Shown: positions 45,401 through 60,400 of the stretch, piece after piece
Layout: each line of letters opens with the position of its first letter
Position numbering within the stretch: position 1 is the stretch's first letter
Assembly: GCA_947568835.1 (NCBI GenBank)
Contig: OX387604.1
Span: 28,807,351-28,871,350 of the forward strand
Length of the DNA: 64,000 bases
Reading direction: 5' to 3'
From: Protonemura montana
Taxonomy: Eukaryota > Arthropoda > Insecta > Plecoptera > Nemouridae
Notes under the pieces: generated by a model
What the model was told of the DNA's origin: nothing
Databases searched by the model: none
The model's input: the letters and a program-made list of their open reading frames with translations, nothing else
Translations under genes and position numbers: made by a program

Positions 45401-48400
45401 CAGAAAAAGACTGTAAAAAGGTTTGTATTTTTGTATGTTAATTGATTTTGTGGGTTTTTAATCAGTACCTATTTAAAACCTGAGCTAAGAGGCTTGATTC
45501 TTGCATGTAGATCACACACATTTTGATGGACTGGGCCTACAGAAAGAATATGAAAGAGATGTCCAGGTTGAGTTGTATCTATCCATGGAATAGGAATCAA
45601 AACTTATTGAAGTGGTCAAGTCGAGCATGTTCAAGAAGACAGGATAAACAGCATTTAAAAGACAGCTAAGAAAGCATTATGAACTGCTCTTATTTCATTT
45701 TTCATTGTAAAAGTCAAACATGGTTTTAGATTCAACCTTAAGTTTAGTAATAACCATTGAACCTCGTATGCTAGGCCATGATATAACCGTAGTAACATAA
45801 GATAGCAGAATTGAGAAGCTCTGTCAGGCGATCTCAGCATCTCCATGGCTACCAAACGTTGAATCTACCATTGAACCTCCTATGCTAGGCCATGATATAA
45901 CCGTAGTAACATAAGATAGCAGAGTTGAGAAGCTCTGTCAGGCGATCTCAGCATCTCCATGGCTACCAAACGTTGAATTTACCATTGAACCTCCTATGCT
46001 AGGCCATGATATAACCGTAGTAACATAAGATAGCAGAGTTGAGAAGCTCTGTCAGACGATCTCAGCATCTCCATGGCTACCAAACGTTGAATCTACCATT
46101 GAACCTCCTATGCTAGGCCATGATATACCCGTGGTAACATAAGTTAGCAGAATTAAGAAGCTCTCAGCATCTCCATGCCTATTAAACGTTGAATCTACCA
46201 TTGAATCTCCTATGCTAGGCCATGATATACCCGTGGTAACATAAGATAGCAGAATTAAGAAGCTCTCAGCATCTCCATGCCTATTAAAAGTTGAATCTAC
46301 CATTGAACCTTGAATGCTTAATAGTATTTCTCATTTTAAATTTGGCAGCAAAAAAGGTTACCTTACAGAAATGTCACTTTATTCTTTTCATCGCCCATTT
46401 TCTGGGGGATGAATTGAAAGCTAAAGACACCTACTTTAATCCATTCCAAATCCTGGCGCTTAAAAATGTTGGTCTCATTTCAGAACTTCTTCACTCAACG
46501 CGGCCATGTGTTGACGTTACACTTTGTTTCGATGGTCACGGATCGAAACGGCAGCGGCACGATCGAACTTTATGACGGGTCGAGTCTCAACGACCGCCTC
46601 CTAGCTTCGATCAGCATCCGAAACGGAACCAAGCCGCAGAGCATCACGACGACCTACCACAACGTTTTTGTCCGATACAAGGCTGAGTCCCGAACGCAGC
46701 TGCTTGCCTTTATGAAGCTCACTTCGGGTTACAGTTAGTACTAAGTTTAAACACACTTTACAAAAGCTAAACACGGTAAACATAACCTGTAAAACATAAC
46801 CACTGAGATGGATGATGATGATGTTATTGGCTTTTTCTATTAAATTTTATTTATTTTATCGTGATTGTTGTGTTGAAATAAAAAGCAGAGAATGTATTAT
46901 CCTGCTAGACTGATGACAGACTTTCCACCCTGATGACTGAGGGTTGTTATTGTTGATATGAATTGGTGATTGAATAATGGTGATTGATCACAATTGCACA
47001 ACTTGTTTAAAAGATACTTTGGGAATTTTGTCTGATATCGCAAACTTGTTTGTCCCAGGCAAATCGTACGACCTAAACGTGACAAGCTCGACCATAGCAG
47101 ACAACAACGGGCGCGGGGTTGCTATCGAGGGTCTTCGAAGTCTTCTTCACGTCCACCAAAGCTCCATCTCTAACAACAATCACGTGGCAGGTATCCACGT
47201 GGTTGACGGGGCTGGCGATGTGAATGTCTCTGACAGCCGTGTGGCTTTCAATCAGGGAGACGGAATCAACATAACCTACGTCGGCGGAAACCGGAACGTC
47301 ACTAGAAGCTTCCTGTCGTCCAATAAGGGATATGGGATCGCAGTATGGTTCAACGACAGCAGGGATTCCGAGTTCGTGGCATTGGCGCAGGAAACGGTCG
47401 TTTCGTTCACTGAAATCTTCAAGAACGAAGATATTGGTGTGTTCGTCGGTAACTTCTGCGGCAATGCGTTGGTGAACGTCACCGGCAATTGGTTTAACAA
47501 CAGTTTGGAAACGGCGGTCGAGATCCAATCTTGCTGGAAAGTCGCTGAAGGGATTTTGAAAGTGCAGGTCGGACATAATATTTTCATTCGGAATGACAAG
47601 CTCGGAGTGAAACTCAAACCGGCCCTGAACATTGACGCTAAGATTGAATACAATCATTTTAAAGAGCATAAATTTGGAGCAATACTTGTGAAAAATCAGA
47701 TAGATTATCAACAAATTATAGACTTTGACATTTTACCAGCTTACGTGGCCATAGAATACAATGAATTTGTAGACAACGAGGGTGTTTATGTCGTGAATTT
47801 GGGACTTTCTCCGTACAGTGAAGTTCAGAAGCTTTTATTCACTCGTAACTTTGTACGGAACAATCGCGTGCGAGAGCCGTTTGATTACGGAGAAGGCGGA
47901 GTCGCTAAGCTGGTGCCACGGAGCCGAGTGGCTGCTCCTGTCGTGATTAGCTCCAGCAATGTTGATCTCTTCAGAAATATCCTGCACAACCCTGACTCAA
48001 ACTACGAGATCGGATCTCACCTTGAAGATCAGAGCAAAGTGATCAACTGTACTTATAACTGGCTGGGATTTGATGAAGAGAAGCGCATCTTCTTCAGGCT
48101 GTTTCATCGGTGAGTTTTTACCTCGTCAAGAGCATAAAGAATTAAGTAGTAAACTGGATTTCTGACTTATTTTCATATGGTTGAGTATTTTATTGCTTGG
48201 AGCACTCGACCTGATATAAAATAAGAGAAAATCTCACCTGCTTATTTACTCTAAGCACACACCCACGTCTTAATATTGGCATATAAAATATTGGGAAAGA
48301 GATTTTTATTTTAAGTATTCATGATGCTATCACAGATTCTAAAATTGATACTATCAGTGATTTTGTAACTAAAAGCTATTCACACGCACAATTATTCTCT

Positions 48401-51400
48401 AAACCATAATATTTACATCATTCAGAAATCGTCATGCTTTATGATTAATCCATTCGCACTTTCAAACTTACGACTGTTTTACTTTTAATCACTTGACTTA
48501 TGCAGTTCGATTCCAGAATGCCAACATGATTACACCATGATCGTTTCCAATTTCAGAAAAGACCGCTACAACTTGGCAAAGATTGTGTACCTGCCATTCT
48601 TGCTGCATAGCAGTAATCCCGGCTCAACGTTAATCATCAACCAACCAACATTTGTTCCTCAATTCAACGAACCTGGCTCAAACATTGTAGGAGGAGAGGT
48701 AAGAATTCTGAGGTGACCATCTTGGTATTCAGGCACTTGTCCTGGTGCTCAAAAAGTCAACACCCACAATGCCTAAATGTCCTGGTTTTCAATTCTTGAC
48801 ACTTTTTATTAATTTAATAATTATTATTTTGATTCTCTTGTCTCCAATCTAAATATTATCTTTGTCTCTTGTTCAACTGAACATGCATTTTAAACAAAAC
48901 CTGAAGTTCTACAGGACAAAGTATAATTCACCACTGGCAATGGTGTATTTTCAATAGATAATGTAGCTAAGGGTTGTTTTGAACAATTTAACCCCCTCCC
49001 CATCCAACTGAAAGAAAATGTCCAGGCTTTTTAGTATTCAATTGTGGTTGCCATAAGTCATTAACATAACAAGTTATTCATAAAAAATGTCAGCAAAAAA
49101 TGAAGGAATTTCAGTAATTCAGCATAAAATCCATAACATTGTCGTGTCTCTCTTTCAGGTGGATGGCCAAGAAAGCTTACGAGAAGGAGAGTATGTGGTA
49201 GTACGTGATATCAATGTCCATCCCGGAGGAAGATTGACCTTGCAGCCTGGCGTCACGTTGAGGTTTCCCCCGGGAGTCGGGATGATGATTGCCGGGAAGC
49301 TGGAAGCCAAGGGACGTGGACCCAACAACATCCGACTCACTCTCAAGGAAGAAAGAGTCGAAGTGAATGCTGTTAACGATACAGAAATGTCTTCAGATCC
49401 GGTAGAAAGCAACATACCGGTTCGTCTGTTGGGTGGACAAACACATCGGGAGGGACGGTTGCAGGTAAATTAGATTTTATTGATGCGAGCTTTGTTTGGT
49501 TTTGGCAAGTCATGGTAGGTTTGTTGGAGAGCCCAGGAATGGATGGGAGAGGTCTAGAGGCTGCTTTGTTTTTATGTATATTTTTTTAATTATTGAGAAC
49601 CTGCAATCTGAAATGCCAGCATCCAAGATTGAACCTGAGTTCTTGGAATGCTTTTCAAACAAGCTCTCTATGGCCTAATAAGTAGAGCCACGATTATATG
49701 GTGATGCGCGAAATCGCGAATTGTTCTTATCTCTTGTTATTCTTACAAATGAGTGTGATTCATTGAATTCCCATCTCAAATATGTAAGAAGCTCATCGCG
49801 ACATAACGCGAAATTCACGAAAAATCATTCATAACACCGAAATCAACTATTTTCCGCGAAATCATCGCGAAATGAGCCTTTTCCCATCCAATTATCTTAA
49901 ATTTCAGATAATCTGTTATTTTTTTCATTTTTATCAAATCATATTTCACAGAAAATAAATAAACAAACCCATTTGTTTTTATGCTAAATTAAGAGATAAT
50001 GAAGCTATTTCACTGAAATATGTGTATTTTGCGAAATAGCCACTTATTTCCATGCAAAATATTTAAAATGTTTATTTTATCTCTCTAAACACACATTTCC
50101 ATGAATTTGTCATATTCAGGTCTGTTTCTCATCAAATGCTGTCAACATTCCTAAGCTTAGGGGGTAGAAGTAGTGGGGCAAAATGTTTGCCGTAGGAAAC
50201 CATTGCCATTGGTTGGCTGAATCTTCCCCTCCTTGCCATGTGAGCACCAGCACCACATGCATTCAGTCTATATAGAGATTAGCTGGGATTTCAAATTTCA
50301 ATGGGGTGTAATAAATCTTTGACTTTTGAGGATCAAACAAAGCAACTCTTTGAGAGTGATGGATATATTTTGATGTGTGGAATCTGGATCACGACTTGTC
50401 TGGGAGAAAAAAGACAATCTTGCAAAGTATGTTGTTAGTACCAGGCAGTGGGTCTAATTCAAATTCTAATGGACATAAAAATCTCAAACTTCTCATTTGC
50501 AGTCCTGACTTAGCAAACTATTTGAGCCCCAGTGAACAGTGTTGATGCAGAGAGGTTTTTTAGGGAAGCTACCATTGAAACTTGTTCAATGTTCAGTTTA
50601 ACAAGTGGTAGGTGTCGCTCTTACTGCCATACAATGTATTTCATGAAGGCATTTATGTAAAATATTGATTTGTGCTATTAATTTTGTTCCAAGTCCCTAA
50701 CAAATACCGATGTTGAGGACCTACACTAAATATTTGCTTTATTGTAATTATTATTGATCACTTCTTTATTAAAGATCCCAGTGCTTACCCTAAATCTTCA
50801 TTCCTTTCGAATGTAGATCGCAAAACCCCTTTTTTCTATTTAGCTATAAACGCTAAAATTCAAATAATTAGCACTAAAATTTCGATAAAACTAATGCTAA
50901 AAACACGTTTTTTCTTTTTTTCGTCACCTATGTCTGAATCTGTTATAGACATGAAATTCTGTACTTTTTCCATAACACCGCCATAACACCGAAATCCAAA
51001 AAGCTTACCACGAAATTATCGAAATCATAACACGTCATACAGAACTAATATTAAAGTTACGAATTATACAGAAACAGTCAAGATGGGAGTTGCATAAAGA
51101 TGCCGAACAAGCGTCTCAAGATAACGCATGCTGGGCTAAAATTGCAGCATCTTGTTTTTATTGAAGAAAAACTCAACTGATCTTTTATCAATATGTTAAC
51201 CATACTTATTTCTTTTAGTGGCAATGAAGAGAGGAAATGAATTCCACAACTTTTAGTGAAGGTGTAATTTGTGTGACTGGATGAGGAATGTTAGTAATAT
51301 GTTTGCTCAATGTTTTGTTTTCAGGTTCGAATCAATAGCAAATGGGGGACAGTATGCAACTATGGATGGACAATGGTGCCTGCAGCTTTGGTCTGCCATC

Positions 51401-54400
51401 AGCTTGGGCTGGTACTTAATCCTGACGACTGGCTGCTTGAGCGATCAGAAGTTCCATCGGCAGGGACTACGGAGGATGTCATTCTCAGGTAAATATACTT
51501 GTCCCTGTCCCTTAGATTTAACTGGCACCCATTGTAAATGGTTGCGGGTGGAGCTATGCTAATTTCAAGGTGATGTTTTTGTGCTTAGTTAGATATTGAA
51601 TTTGTCTGTTATGGAAATTAGCCAATTGAAATGAACTACTATAAAACAGATTTTGAGAAGTGCTCAAGTGTTTTAGTTATCTTGCAAAAATGCACTGAGA
51701 AAAAATAGTTGATTGTTAATGTGGTTGAGGAAAAAAGAAAATCAGAAGGGCCAGTAGCTAATCTACTGTAATTGCTATATCCAGATTATATGAAGTATTA
51801 ATACTTGGTTTAAAAATACTAGTGCTTTTTGCATGGCATTACGGTACTTCAAAGTCCTTTTTCACTGTGGAAATTGGATACATCCTCCTCTATGTTGTCT
51901 AGGTGGCAGTGAACAAAGTTACAGGATTGTGTTCCTTATGTTCCTTGCACAACATGTTTTTCTTCCATTTTACTGATGATATATCAAACCTTACGGCTCG
52001 TTTCAGCAATGTCCGGTGCACTGAAGATGACATCGACATTACACAATGCCGCTCTGAGCATTCAGAGGACTTTGAGAACTCGTGTTCACACGCTAACGAT
52101 GTTGGCTTGCGTTGCTATGATTCATCGTGGGCTGGGGTTCGGCTTGGAGTGCTTGCTGAACGCTCGGACTTGCAATTCATTACCGTGGAGAAGGCCGGGC
52201 TTTTCGATTATGCAACAAACACTTTCAAGCCAGGTGAGATCACTGTACACCAGGTCAATTTTTTGCTCAGAAGCTAGGTTAGGTTTGTCATCAAGCTGGC
52301 CATCAGTTGGCTTATACTTTTTTTTTTTCAAAACTTGTGTGAATATGAAACCGATTGCTAGATAACTCAAACTCATCCGCAATGGAATTCTTGTTTAGCT
52401 TTGCAGATTGACTTTGCTCGACATGCTATGGAGAACATCAGGGTTGTTGATAACCTGCAAGATGGTTTGGGCATCATCTACTCGGATCTGTATTCGATGG
52501 GTGCTGTAAACACTGTGAAGAACAGCGAGTTCAGCAACAACCGAGGAAGTGGCATCAGTTTTAAACAGCTTGGACTGAAGATTTCAGGTACATTTTCATT
52601 TTCCATTATTCTATAAATATGGTTGTTTTCTATTGTAACGGGCATAAACTGCTAGAATTGTTGAATTAGATCGATGAATTAGGCCTTCATTCGAAGCCTA
52701 AATCTAGTCTCTTAGATGAGCAAAGTAAAGAAATGCAGCACTTGGTTCAAATGCTAAGTTGCATATAAATTAGCTGTAGACTTCAAATTTAAGATGTAAA
52801 TTTTCATGTGCAGTGTCATAATGATAAAATTTTTCTATGATTTTTATAAGACCTGTATTTCTAGCATTTGCTAATAATTGCCCACTATCTTAATGGTAGT
52901 CCGGCTAAAACAAACTTTAATGTTTGCTATGTATATTTGAAAGCCAGGCTATGCATAGTAATGTATATCTGTGCTTTCAGGCTCCACACTGGAAAACAAC
53001 AAGGTGGCGGGAATTCGACACAACCCTGCATTGACCAACCAAGAGCAACGTGAGCTTGCAGGCTGGTTCGTGCCTGGGGCTGATTCGCGTGCCACGCAGT
53101 ATTCTCCATACACACCGTTATTCATTCCGTCCAACTCCAAGGACATCACGTTGGACAACGGCGAAACCAAATACTTTGTCACCGAGCGCGTAGAGCAAGA
53201 AGACGTTCATGTCACTTACTTCCTCAAGGTATTTGTTCAATTTATATCTGGATTTTAGCTGGCTTGGATTAAAAGCTTTCTTGTGAGATTTAAACTGCCT
53301 GAGAAAAGTTCACGAAAGAATAAGAATAAGCCAGTTTAAGAATAATTTCAGTAGAGCTTGGTGGTTTGATTTGTTTTGGTTTGATTTGTTTTCAGCACAT
53401 TTTAGGTGCTGGGTCTTATGCTTGTATATTATAATAATTAAAGTGGATAAAAGGGTGTAATTCTCTTTCATTATTTACTTTTCCCAGTTGGGTTATTTGA
53501 CTAATAGCTTAGAGAATATTAAAACATATGTTACATTTGATCAGCTTTTTGTATTTACTGATCTAATGTTGATTGTTGTTTCAGTGTAAACCTGGTTATG
53601 TGATTGGCATTCAACTACTGAATCCCATCCAAAATCGCAGCACGGAACAAATCTTAATCTATGACTCTCAAAGCGTGAATCAAGATGCACAAATTTGGAA
53701 CTTGAGGAGGGATTTGGTTGTCTTTCCAACTGTCAGCAGCTCGTTTGGCGTTGTTATGGACTATCGTAGCGGAGATACAGCTCTGGGCGGAGCTGTCATC
53801 GTTATTTCAACAATCCAAGGTAAGTCACTTAACTTACCTTCTGAGTGCAGGCAAATTTGGGAAGATTCGAAGATATGCAAGACTTAGTTAAAGTGTTGAA
53901 GGTGGTGTTGCCAGGACGCAGGGCAGTATTTTATGTTACTAGGTTAGATTAATCTGTTATTGACTGAGAGAAGTATTTGAAGTTCATCTCTTGGACTTCT
54001 TTGGAGGTCAAACCACTTTTTTCTTCCCAAATTGAGCTGGTACTCTATGTGAGTCTAGACCCAGATGTTCTTTTGACTAAAGTGCTGTCTGTGGGTCTGC
54101 AGCCCCCGTTCAAGACATGAAGAATCGGATTGTCCGTGGCCCAGTGCCTACGCTGACAGTGATTGGCTCGCGAATCAAAAGAAATCAACATGGAGTGTGG
54201 GCTTCCTACTATAACAGGTATGTTCAATGCCCTCAGAGATCAGTTCATCTAACATATTTTCTTAAAAAAAACTGGCATTTGCATGGTGTGCAGTTTTGTC
54301 TGTTGATTTACATTTAAAATAACTGTTCCTCTTTTTCAGATACTTAAATGACGTCGAGGATCATCATTTACGAAAATCCAACGAAACCATCCAGCTGTTT

Positions 54401-57400
54401 AGCTGTGACATCTCTCACAATACAGAAGAAGCCATTCTAGTCAACTCTCCTTTTTGGGACGTCCACCATTCAAATATCTCAGAAGTAACTTTCATGATAA
54501 ACAACTCTTTGATAACCGACAACGGCAGAGGCATCCACCAGTTCAGTCGTGATTTACGAAGTTCAAACAATCTGTTTCACTGGGTACTTCAAGACAACAC
54601 CATCGAGCGTAATAATGCGGGAGGATTTGACGTTTCTCTGCCGTACGTTTGGCAATACAACGAGAATTTCACGCACTCTCTGTACCTGGCAAATAACACG
54701 TGGCGCAGCAATGAAAATTTTGCTTTTGTCGTCGATGGCCACTTTGCGCAGTTGAATCTAACGAGAAATGTGTTCAGCGACAACAAGTGTAAAACCGGTT
54801 TGATTTCGATAAGAGGCATGGAGAAGCGGATGAAGATAGATGAGAACCGGATTGAGAGAAATACTGGGATGTACATGATTGAGTTCAAAGCAGACAGCCA
54901 GTCAGAAATTCTGGGCGAAGTCGAAGCAAAAATGTTTGAGAATGAAATAAAAAACAACAGGTTCCGTACCGGTACCAAAGGATTCCAGCAAGTCTTCAAA
55001 ACTCCTTCGTTTGTCGTCGGCTTCCATGGGATTCAGAAAGTTTCTGTAAATAGAAACTTGTTCGGAAACAATGCACTCGATTATGAACTGCTTGCCGGTA
55101 TGTCTTCCTATTTTGATGCCTTTTAAATATCTCTAGAAAATTACCATGAGAAATATTGCTTTAGGAAATTTACATGTCTAAGAAAAGCCTGGCTCTAATA
55201 ACACTGGGCCTTTTTTTACAGGTATTCGTACAGCAAAAGTAAATAATGTCATCAATGTCGTGGAAAATTGGTGGGGAACTAGCGACGTAACAGAAATCAA
55301 AAAGCGAGTGTTTGACTTTGATGATTGGAACAATCATGCCATTGCTACGTTCCGTCCATATTTGATGGAAGATTCCATCGATTCTTCCGTCTCTGTGTCA
55401 TGGGAACAACCGGCATTGGTAGACCTGGATAATCTTGGGGGACGGCTCAAGTCTTCCCTGACTTTGCAGCCTCGGGGAAGACCATATATCGTCAAGGCCG
55501 ATATCACAGTTATGCCTGGGGTAAGAGAAAAAACATTTTTAACTGCATGTAGACAATATGAAGGATAGGTGATGATTTATCCTTTCAGCTCATGCATTAT
55601 ACATTCTACGGTTGCTTGTTAAGAAGTTGTTCTTATTGATTATTCTCGGAAAATAGAATAATAGTGGAAACGCACTCGCTTTGGTTCAATTATTAGCGAT
55701 GAACGTTACATCACACAATTTCCTCCATGCATTCAACTGATTGTTTCTAGGTGACGTTGTCCATTGCACCCGGAGTGGTGATGGAATTTGCTCCAAATGT
55801 GGGGATTCTGGTGCTGGGTGTTCTGATGGCCAAGGGCCGGAGGTCAGAGGAGATCATCATGCGGCCAATCCAAGATGACAACGTTGAAGGCCGGAGGAAC
55901 AGGCGCTCTCTGGGAAGCATGGGTTCGGAAACCATCAGACTATGCACAGGCAGGAATTGTACTTACACGGCAGCACCTGACCAGCTTCTTGGTAATAATC
56001 TTACAAACTTACAACATTCTAAATACCTCGGACCTACAAATATTTGTGTACGATTTTAGCTGTTTGTTAAGAAACTAAAATAGGTGGGAATGCAACTTCC
56101 TGGTAGAGTTCATCGCAGTACTTCCTTCAATGACGAGAGCAATTATCTTATTTACTTCTTCCTAAATTTACCTTTTTGGTTTTACTTACCTTACTACTCA
56201 AAACAATATTGCTCCTTCTTACACACAGAGGTAGGTAAGAGGCCACTTGGTAGTAAGAGTTCCCTAATTTTGTAGAGCTTAATTAATGATTTCATAATTT
56301 CTTGCTTTGCTGAAAGTATCTGAAGTATCTACGATCCAGGACTATCTGTATTTTTTGTATTTATATTCTTGCGCTGCATTTGACCAGTTTACTTACTTTG
56401 TTTTTTTTTCTCCTGTCTAGAAATGGCGACTATGAAAGAAGGGTTTTTGGAATCCTACAATCAAACGACAATGCAATGGGTGCCCATTTGTGACGATAAT
56501 TTCTCAGAACGAAATGCACAAGTAAGTCAAATGGCTCATCAATTGTTCCTCTCATTTGATTTCAAATCGCTTCAAAGATAATCTTATTCTCTCTCTAATT
56601 CCTTAATAAAAAAAAAAGAGAATGTTAGTGCCAAGTGATTAGAAAAGATAACTTGGGAGACTTTGATACTTTGTAGATCACAGTACGATTGATACAGATT
56701 GAACGAAAATGCAGCAAAGCCTGATTTCTAAATCTCTGTCTAGGTTGTGTGCCGAGAATTAGGATTCAACCCGCTGAACGTGTACATATCGCATGGCACT
56801 CGCATCGAGTATCACTCAAACTCGTTGACTCGTATCTGGTCCTGGCCGGAACCGCTGCAATGTACGGGTGATGAAGCCCGATTCAGTGACTGTCCCATCC
56901 GACTCAATGGCCAGCTCTATGGGCATCAACATGAGTGTGTCTGGAACAATCAGTTTGTCTTCATTCACTGCGGGGAAACTAATCTGGAAGCCAACCAGCA
57001 GTACTGGGGTGGAATCAGGTTGGTTTGCTCATTTTTTTTTCAAATCTATTTATGTAACGAAAATTAACAGTTTTGATTGAACTCGAAAACCCACTGTGAA
57101 AATTTATTGGCACCTCTCTCAAAGCATGGAAAAGAATAAAAGTCTATGTTTAGAATGGAAAAAAGATGAATGGACCATGGAAAGATCCATGGAAAGATCC
57201 ATGGTTTAGAATGGGTCAACCACTTAACTACTTAACCAGGAACCAGTGATCTTGTTTGTTTGAAATTGTCTGGTTTTTCAATGGCACATCTTCTGATTGT
57301 TGCCAGCAAAATTATAACTTAACAGACTGTTAGGTTCTTAACAAACCACTGATTTACTGGGACTAAATCTTCTTTATGATCCCCAAGAAACTAAAGTTAC

Positions 57401-60400
57401 TAATCCACCTTTTCATACAGGTTTGCCAACGGAGAGTTTGAGCAGAACACGTACGAGAACCGAATCCACGATGTGGTTACACACATGACTTCCCAACGAG
57501 CTGAGTCAGTGCTGGAATTTGTCAACATCACCGGAGCTGGAATCTTGCACAACGAGAAGTCCCCTGCCATTCAGAGCATCGTTCGGTCACCAGATATCAG
57601 CAACGTCAACATTAGCAGATGCGCTTCGCATGGCATTAACCTTATTTCACCAACAGACACCACCAGGCTTTTGTTTAATAGGTAGGACCGCCATGATTTC
57701 CATTACAGTTCTATAACTTAACGATTAAAGATGCTATCTGTGATAGTTTTTGTGAAGGCCAGAGGCATAGACATCATTGTCTTATGTGAGTTTAAATTGA
57801 ATTGTCATATCTTCTCTTGTATTTTAGTATCGAGAACACGCTTGGTGTGGGCATCTCAGCTCTATCGTTGACTGGAGAAGGTCGGCAATCTGATCAAAGC
57901 TCGTTTACACCGCTAAAAGAAATACAGTTGCCTTATCATCTCTTCAGTTTGATCGATATCTGTGATACAGCCAAAGAAATAACAATCGAAGAAAGGGTTT
58001 TAGTTTATTACAAATATGACAATAATCCTGTGAACTGTGTAAAAATATTTAACAGTGTCTATCATTCGAAACCTTTTGGATTCCGGTAAGTTAACTTGGT
58101 TTATGCATCTCAAATACAGATCAATAGTTTTCATTGACTTATTAATAATAATTTGTATTTTCCTTGACAGTTTGCTCCAGTTTAACCTTTTGAACTCTAC
58201 TGGGAAGCCGGGGAGAGCGGACAGTATTACTTTGTATGATGGAGACATCTACAACGTGTCTTCTAAAATCATTGGACAAATTGAAGTAGGGAGCAACAAT
58301 GAAAACAAGCTGTTCAAGACATTGTTGCCAAGCATGAGTATCAAACTTTTTGCTCATGGAGGAAGTAATATACACGGATTCATTGCCGAGATCGTTACAT
58401 TGCCAATTTCTGCTATTGGATTTAGTAAGTTAACGAAGATATGAATTCCTTTTGTAAACATAGCACTGTCCCACTTTTGTTTAATCTTTGTTAATTATTT
58501 GAACATTGTTTTCTTAGATCGTGATGTTCAGCACAACATTTCGTATTCAATTCTTTCGGACAACTGGGAAGGAGCAATAAGCTACGCTAGTGCAGGAGAA
58601 GTGAATCCCACGGTGACCATGGAGTGGAATCAAATAAACAGAAATTGTCAGAAACTGTATGGAAATTTCACCACTTGCAAAGCAGCTGTTCACATGGACA
58701 TACAGAACACCCAGAATATCTATTTCCGGGTAAATAAACTTGATAAAAGTTAGAAATATCTTTGCATAACTAGCAGCTAATGAGTGGTTTTCTTGTTGCA
58801 GAACAACCTAGTTAGAAAAAACCAAGGCGGATTGTTCATTCGTGCGGATTCTCATGGATCCGCAACGTCGCTGAAGGGTTGGGTTCACAACAATCTGTTT
58901 GCTGACAATATCAACAACCCAGCGCTGAATGTGGAAGGGAGGCAAAGCAGTCCGTACCAAGAAGTTATCATTTACAGAAACTTCTTCACACGTAACAAAG
59001 TGCCTTACGATAATGTCATCATCTTAAAGCAGGTATAAAATTATGGCAAATTTTTTTTTGTTTATGTTTCAGTTGAAAGTTGCTGACAGCGCTAGTTTTA
59101 TGTGGCAAATTTTGCGAAACAACAAATAATTGAAAAAAAAACTTTTTCAGGTGGTGTCAAATTTTACTTACAACTACGTTCAAGATAATACTGGACTTCA
59201 CATTTTGGAAGTGTCTGGATTTGAGAGAGTGCGTCTCCCGATTTATCAAACGACTTCACACAACGGTTTTTACAACAACTTTGCGATCGATCGAGACACC
59301 AGGGGAACTATTGTTGCGGGAACTGCTGGACAACATTATGTTGACAACGTCCTGTACAATCCTGAAAATGATTATGAGATTGTTACAGTGAACACATCAC
59401 TGTAAGTTTGATTTTTATCATCCAATTCATTTAAGCACTTGAGATACAATTATTTCTGCTTCAAATTGTTGTCGAGAGTGGAGCAATTTTGTCAGAGATA
59501 AGTAAATCACTCAAATACAGCGATTAGGCGATGTTCATTGAAACACTAATATATTACGACAACTCAAAGAACAAGACAAATAAGTGCGTAAGACTGTTAA
59601 TTTCTAAAGGGGGTCACATTTTGTTACATGGGACCACCAATAAAATATGATTGGTTCTACTGGTTTGAAAACCAGTATCCTCAACCACTATTCAAATGTT
59701 GAACCTAAATAATTTTAAGCTCAAATATTGAATGACTATTTGGCACGAATGAAAACTTGGCTGAGAAATATAATTAGTATTATCTGAAGAAACAGTGCCT
59801 TCTAAAATCACCTTCAAAATTACATTTGCACCTGTTCAGTGAATAAGATTATTTGAAGATGTATTAATGGAGTGTGATGCTACTGGCATGAGATAGATAC
59901 AAAATTGTGTGTCTAAGTTGGTTTAAAATGTATCCAGAATTAAATGACTAATTATGAACCCAACTTCCTAGAAACCAACAAGCATGGAACTTCTGGAAAA
60001 CACCTATAGATGCAAAACACAATTACTGGGGCTACAACGAGTCGTTGGCGGTATCGGGAAGGATTCGAGACCGGACAGACGAACCAGACTTGCTTGAGGT
60101 GGAGTACCGTCCATTCCTCATGAACAATCAGAGCATTCTGAATGGCAAATGCCCACCAGGCTGGATGCAGGTCGGAGATACCTGCTACATGTACATTGGA
60201 GCACCAATGTCATTTTATGAAGCTCGGGATTTTTGTCGGGTTAGTATATATTTAATTCTGTTTAGTTAGCCATGAACTACCAGGATCTATTAGCCAATTG
60301 ATGACAGCTGATGATTTCTGTGATAGATATTTAAGTAGAAACAACACTCAGCCAAGAATTTAAGGGAAGCACCAGCTCCCAGTGCATCATATAAATCTTG

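Larger units (their letters stand above)
30457..48698 (+). other. bark: bark module 1 (exons 1-8, residues 1-896)
   Basis: Exon 1 carries the signal peptide (MCFQILFVISLLYLTNC) and a hydrophobic-turn leader (VIEPGVEVRFSPQVGLTIRG) that opens the beta-helix. SRCR1 is split by intron 2 at VCSNSR|N, followed by CRQLGF and CRGTETSIFEC in exon 3. Exons 4-5 are beta-helix repeats. Exon 6 is a CUB-like domain (TIELYDGSSLNDRLLASI). Exon 7 (1051 nt, the longest) is an Asn-rich run of parallel beta-helix coils with many NXS/T sites. Exon 8 closes the module after the NWLGFDEEKR cap. Confidence 0.85.

Noticed and set aside
47073..47714. 213-codon minus-strand ORF
   Set aside because: It is an antisense shadow of the long bark exon 7, which has the coding signature and splice sites.
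30457..51488. Equal exon lengths in bark modules 1 and 2 (306 and 164 nt for exons 1-2 and 9-10)
   Set aside because: On alignment the boundaries are not homologous. Exon 1 includes the signal peptide and exon 2 begins before the SRCR, whereas exon 10 begins inside the SRCR. The equality is coincidence.
52234..52253. Alternative donor of bark exon 11 at 52233 (CCAG|GTGAGA)
   Set aside because: It is a stronger-looking donor, but it shifts the frame against exon 12 and gives an immediate stop. The donor at 52253 keeps the frame.
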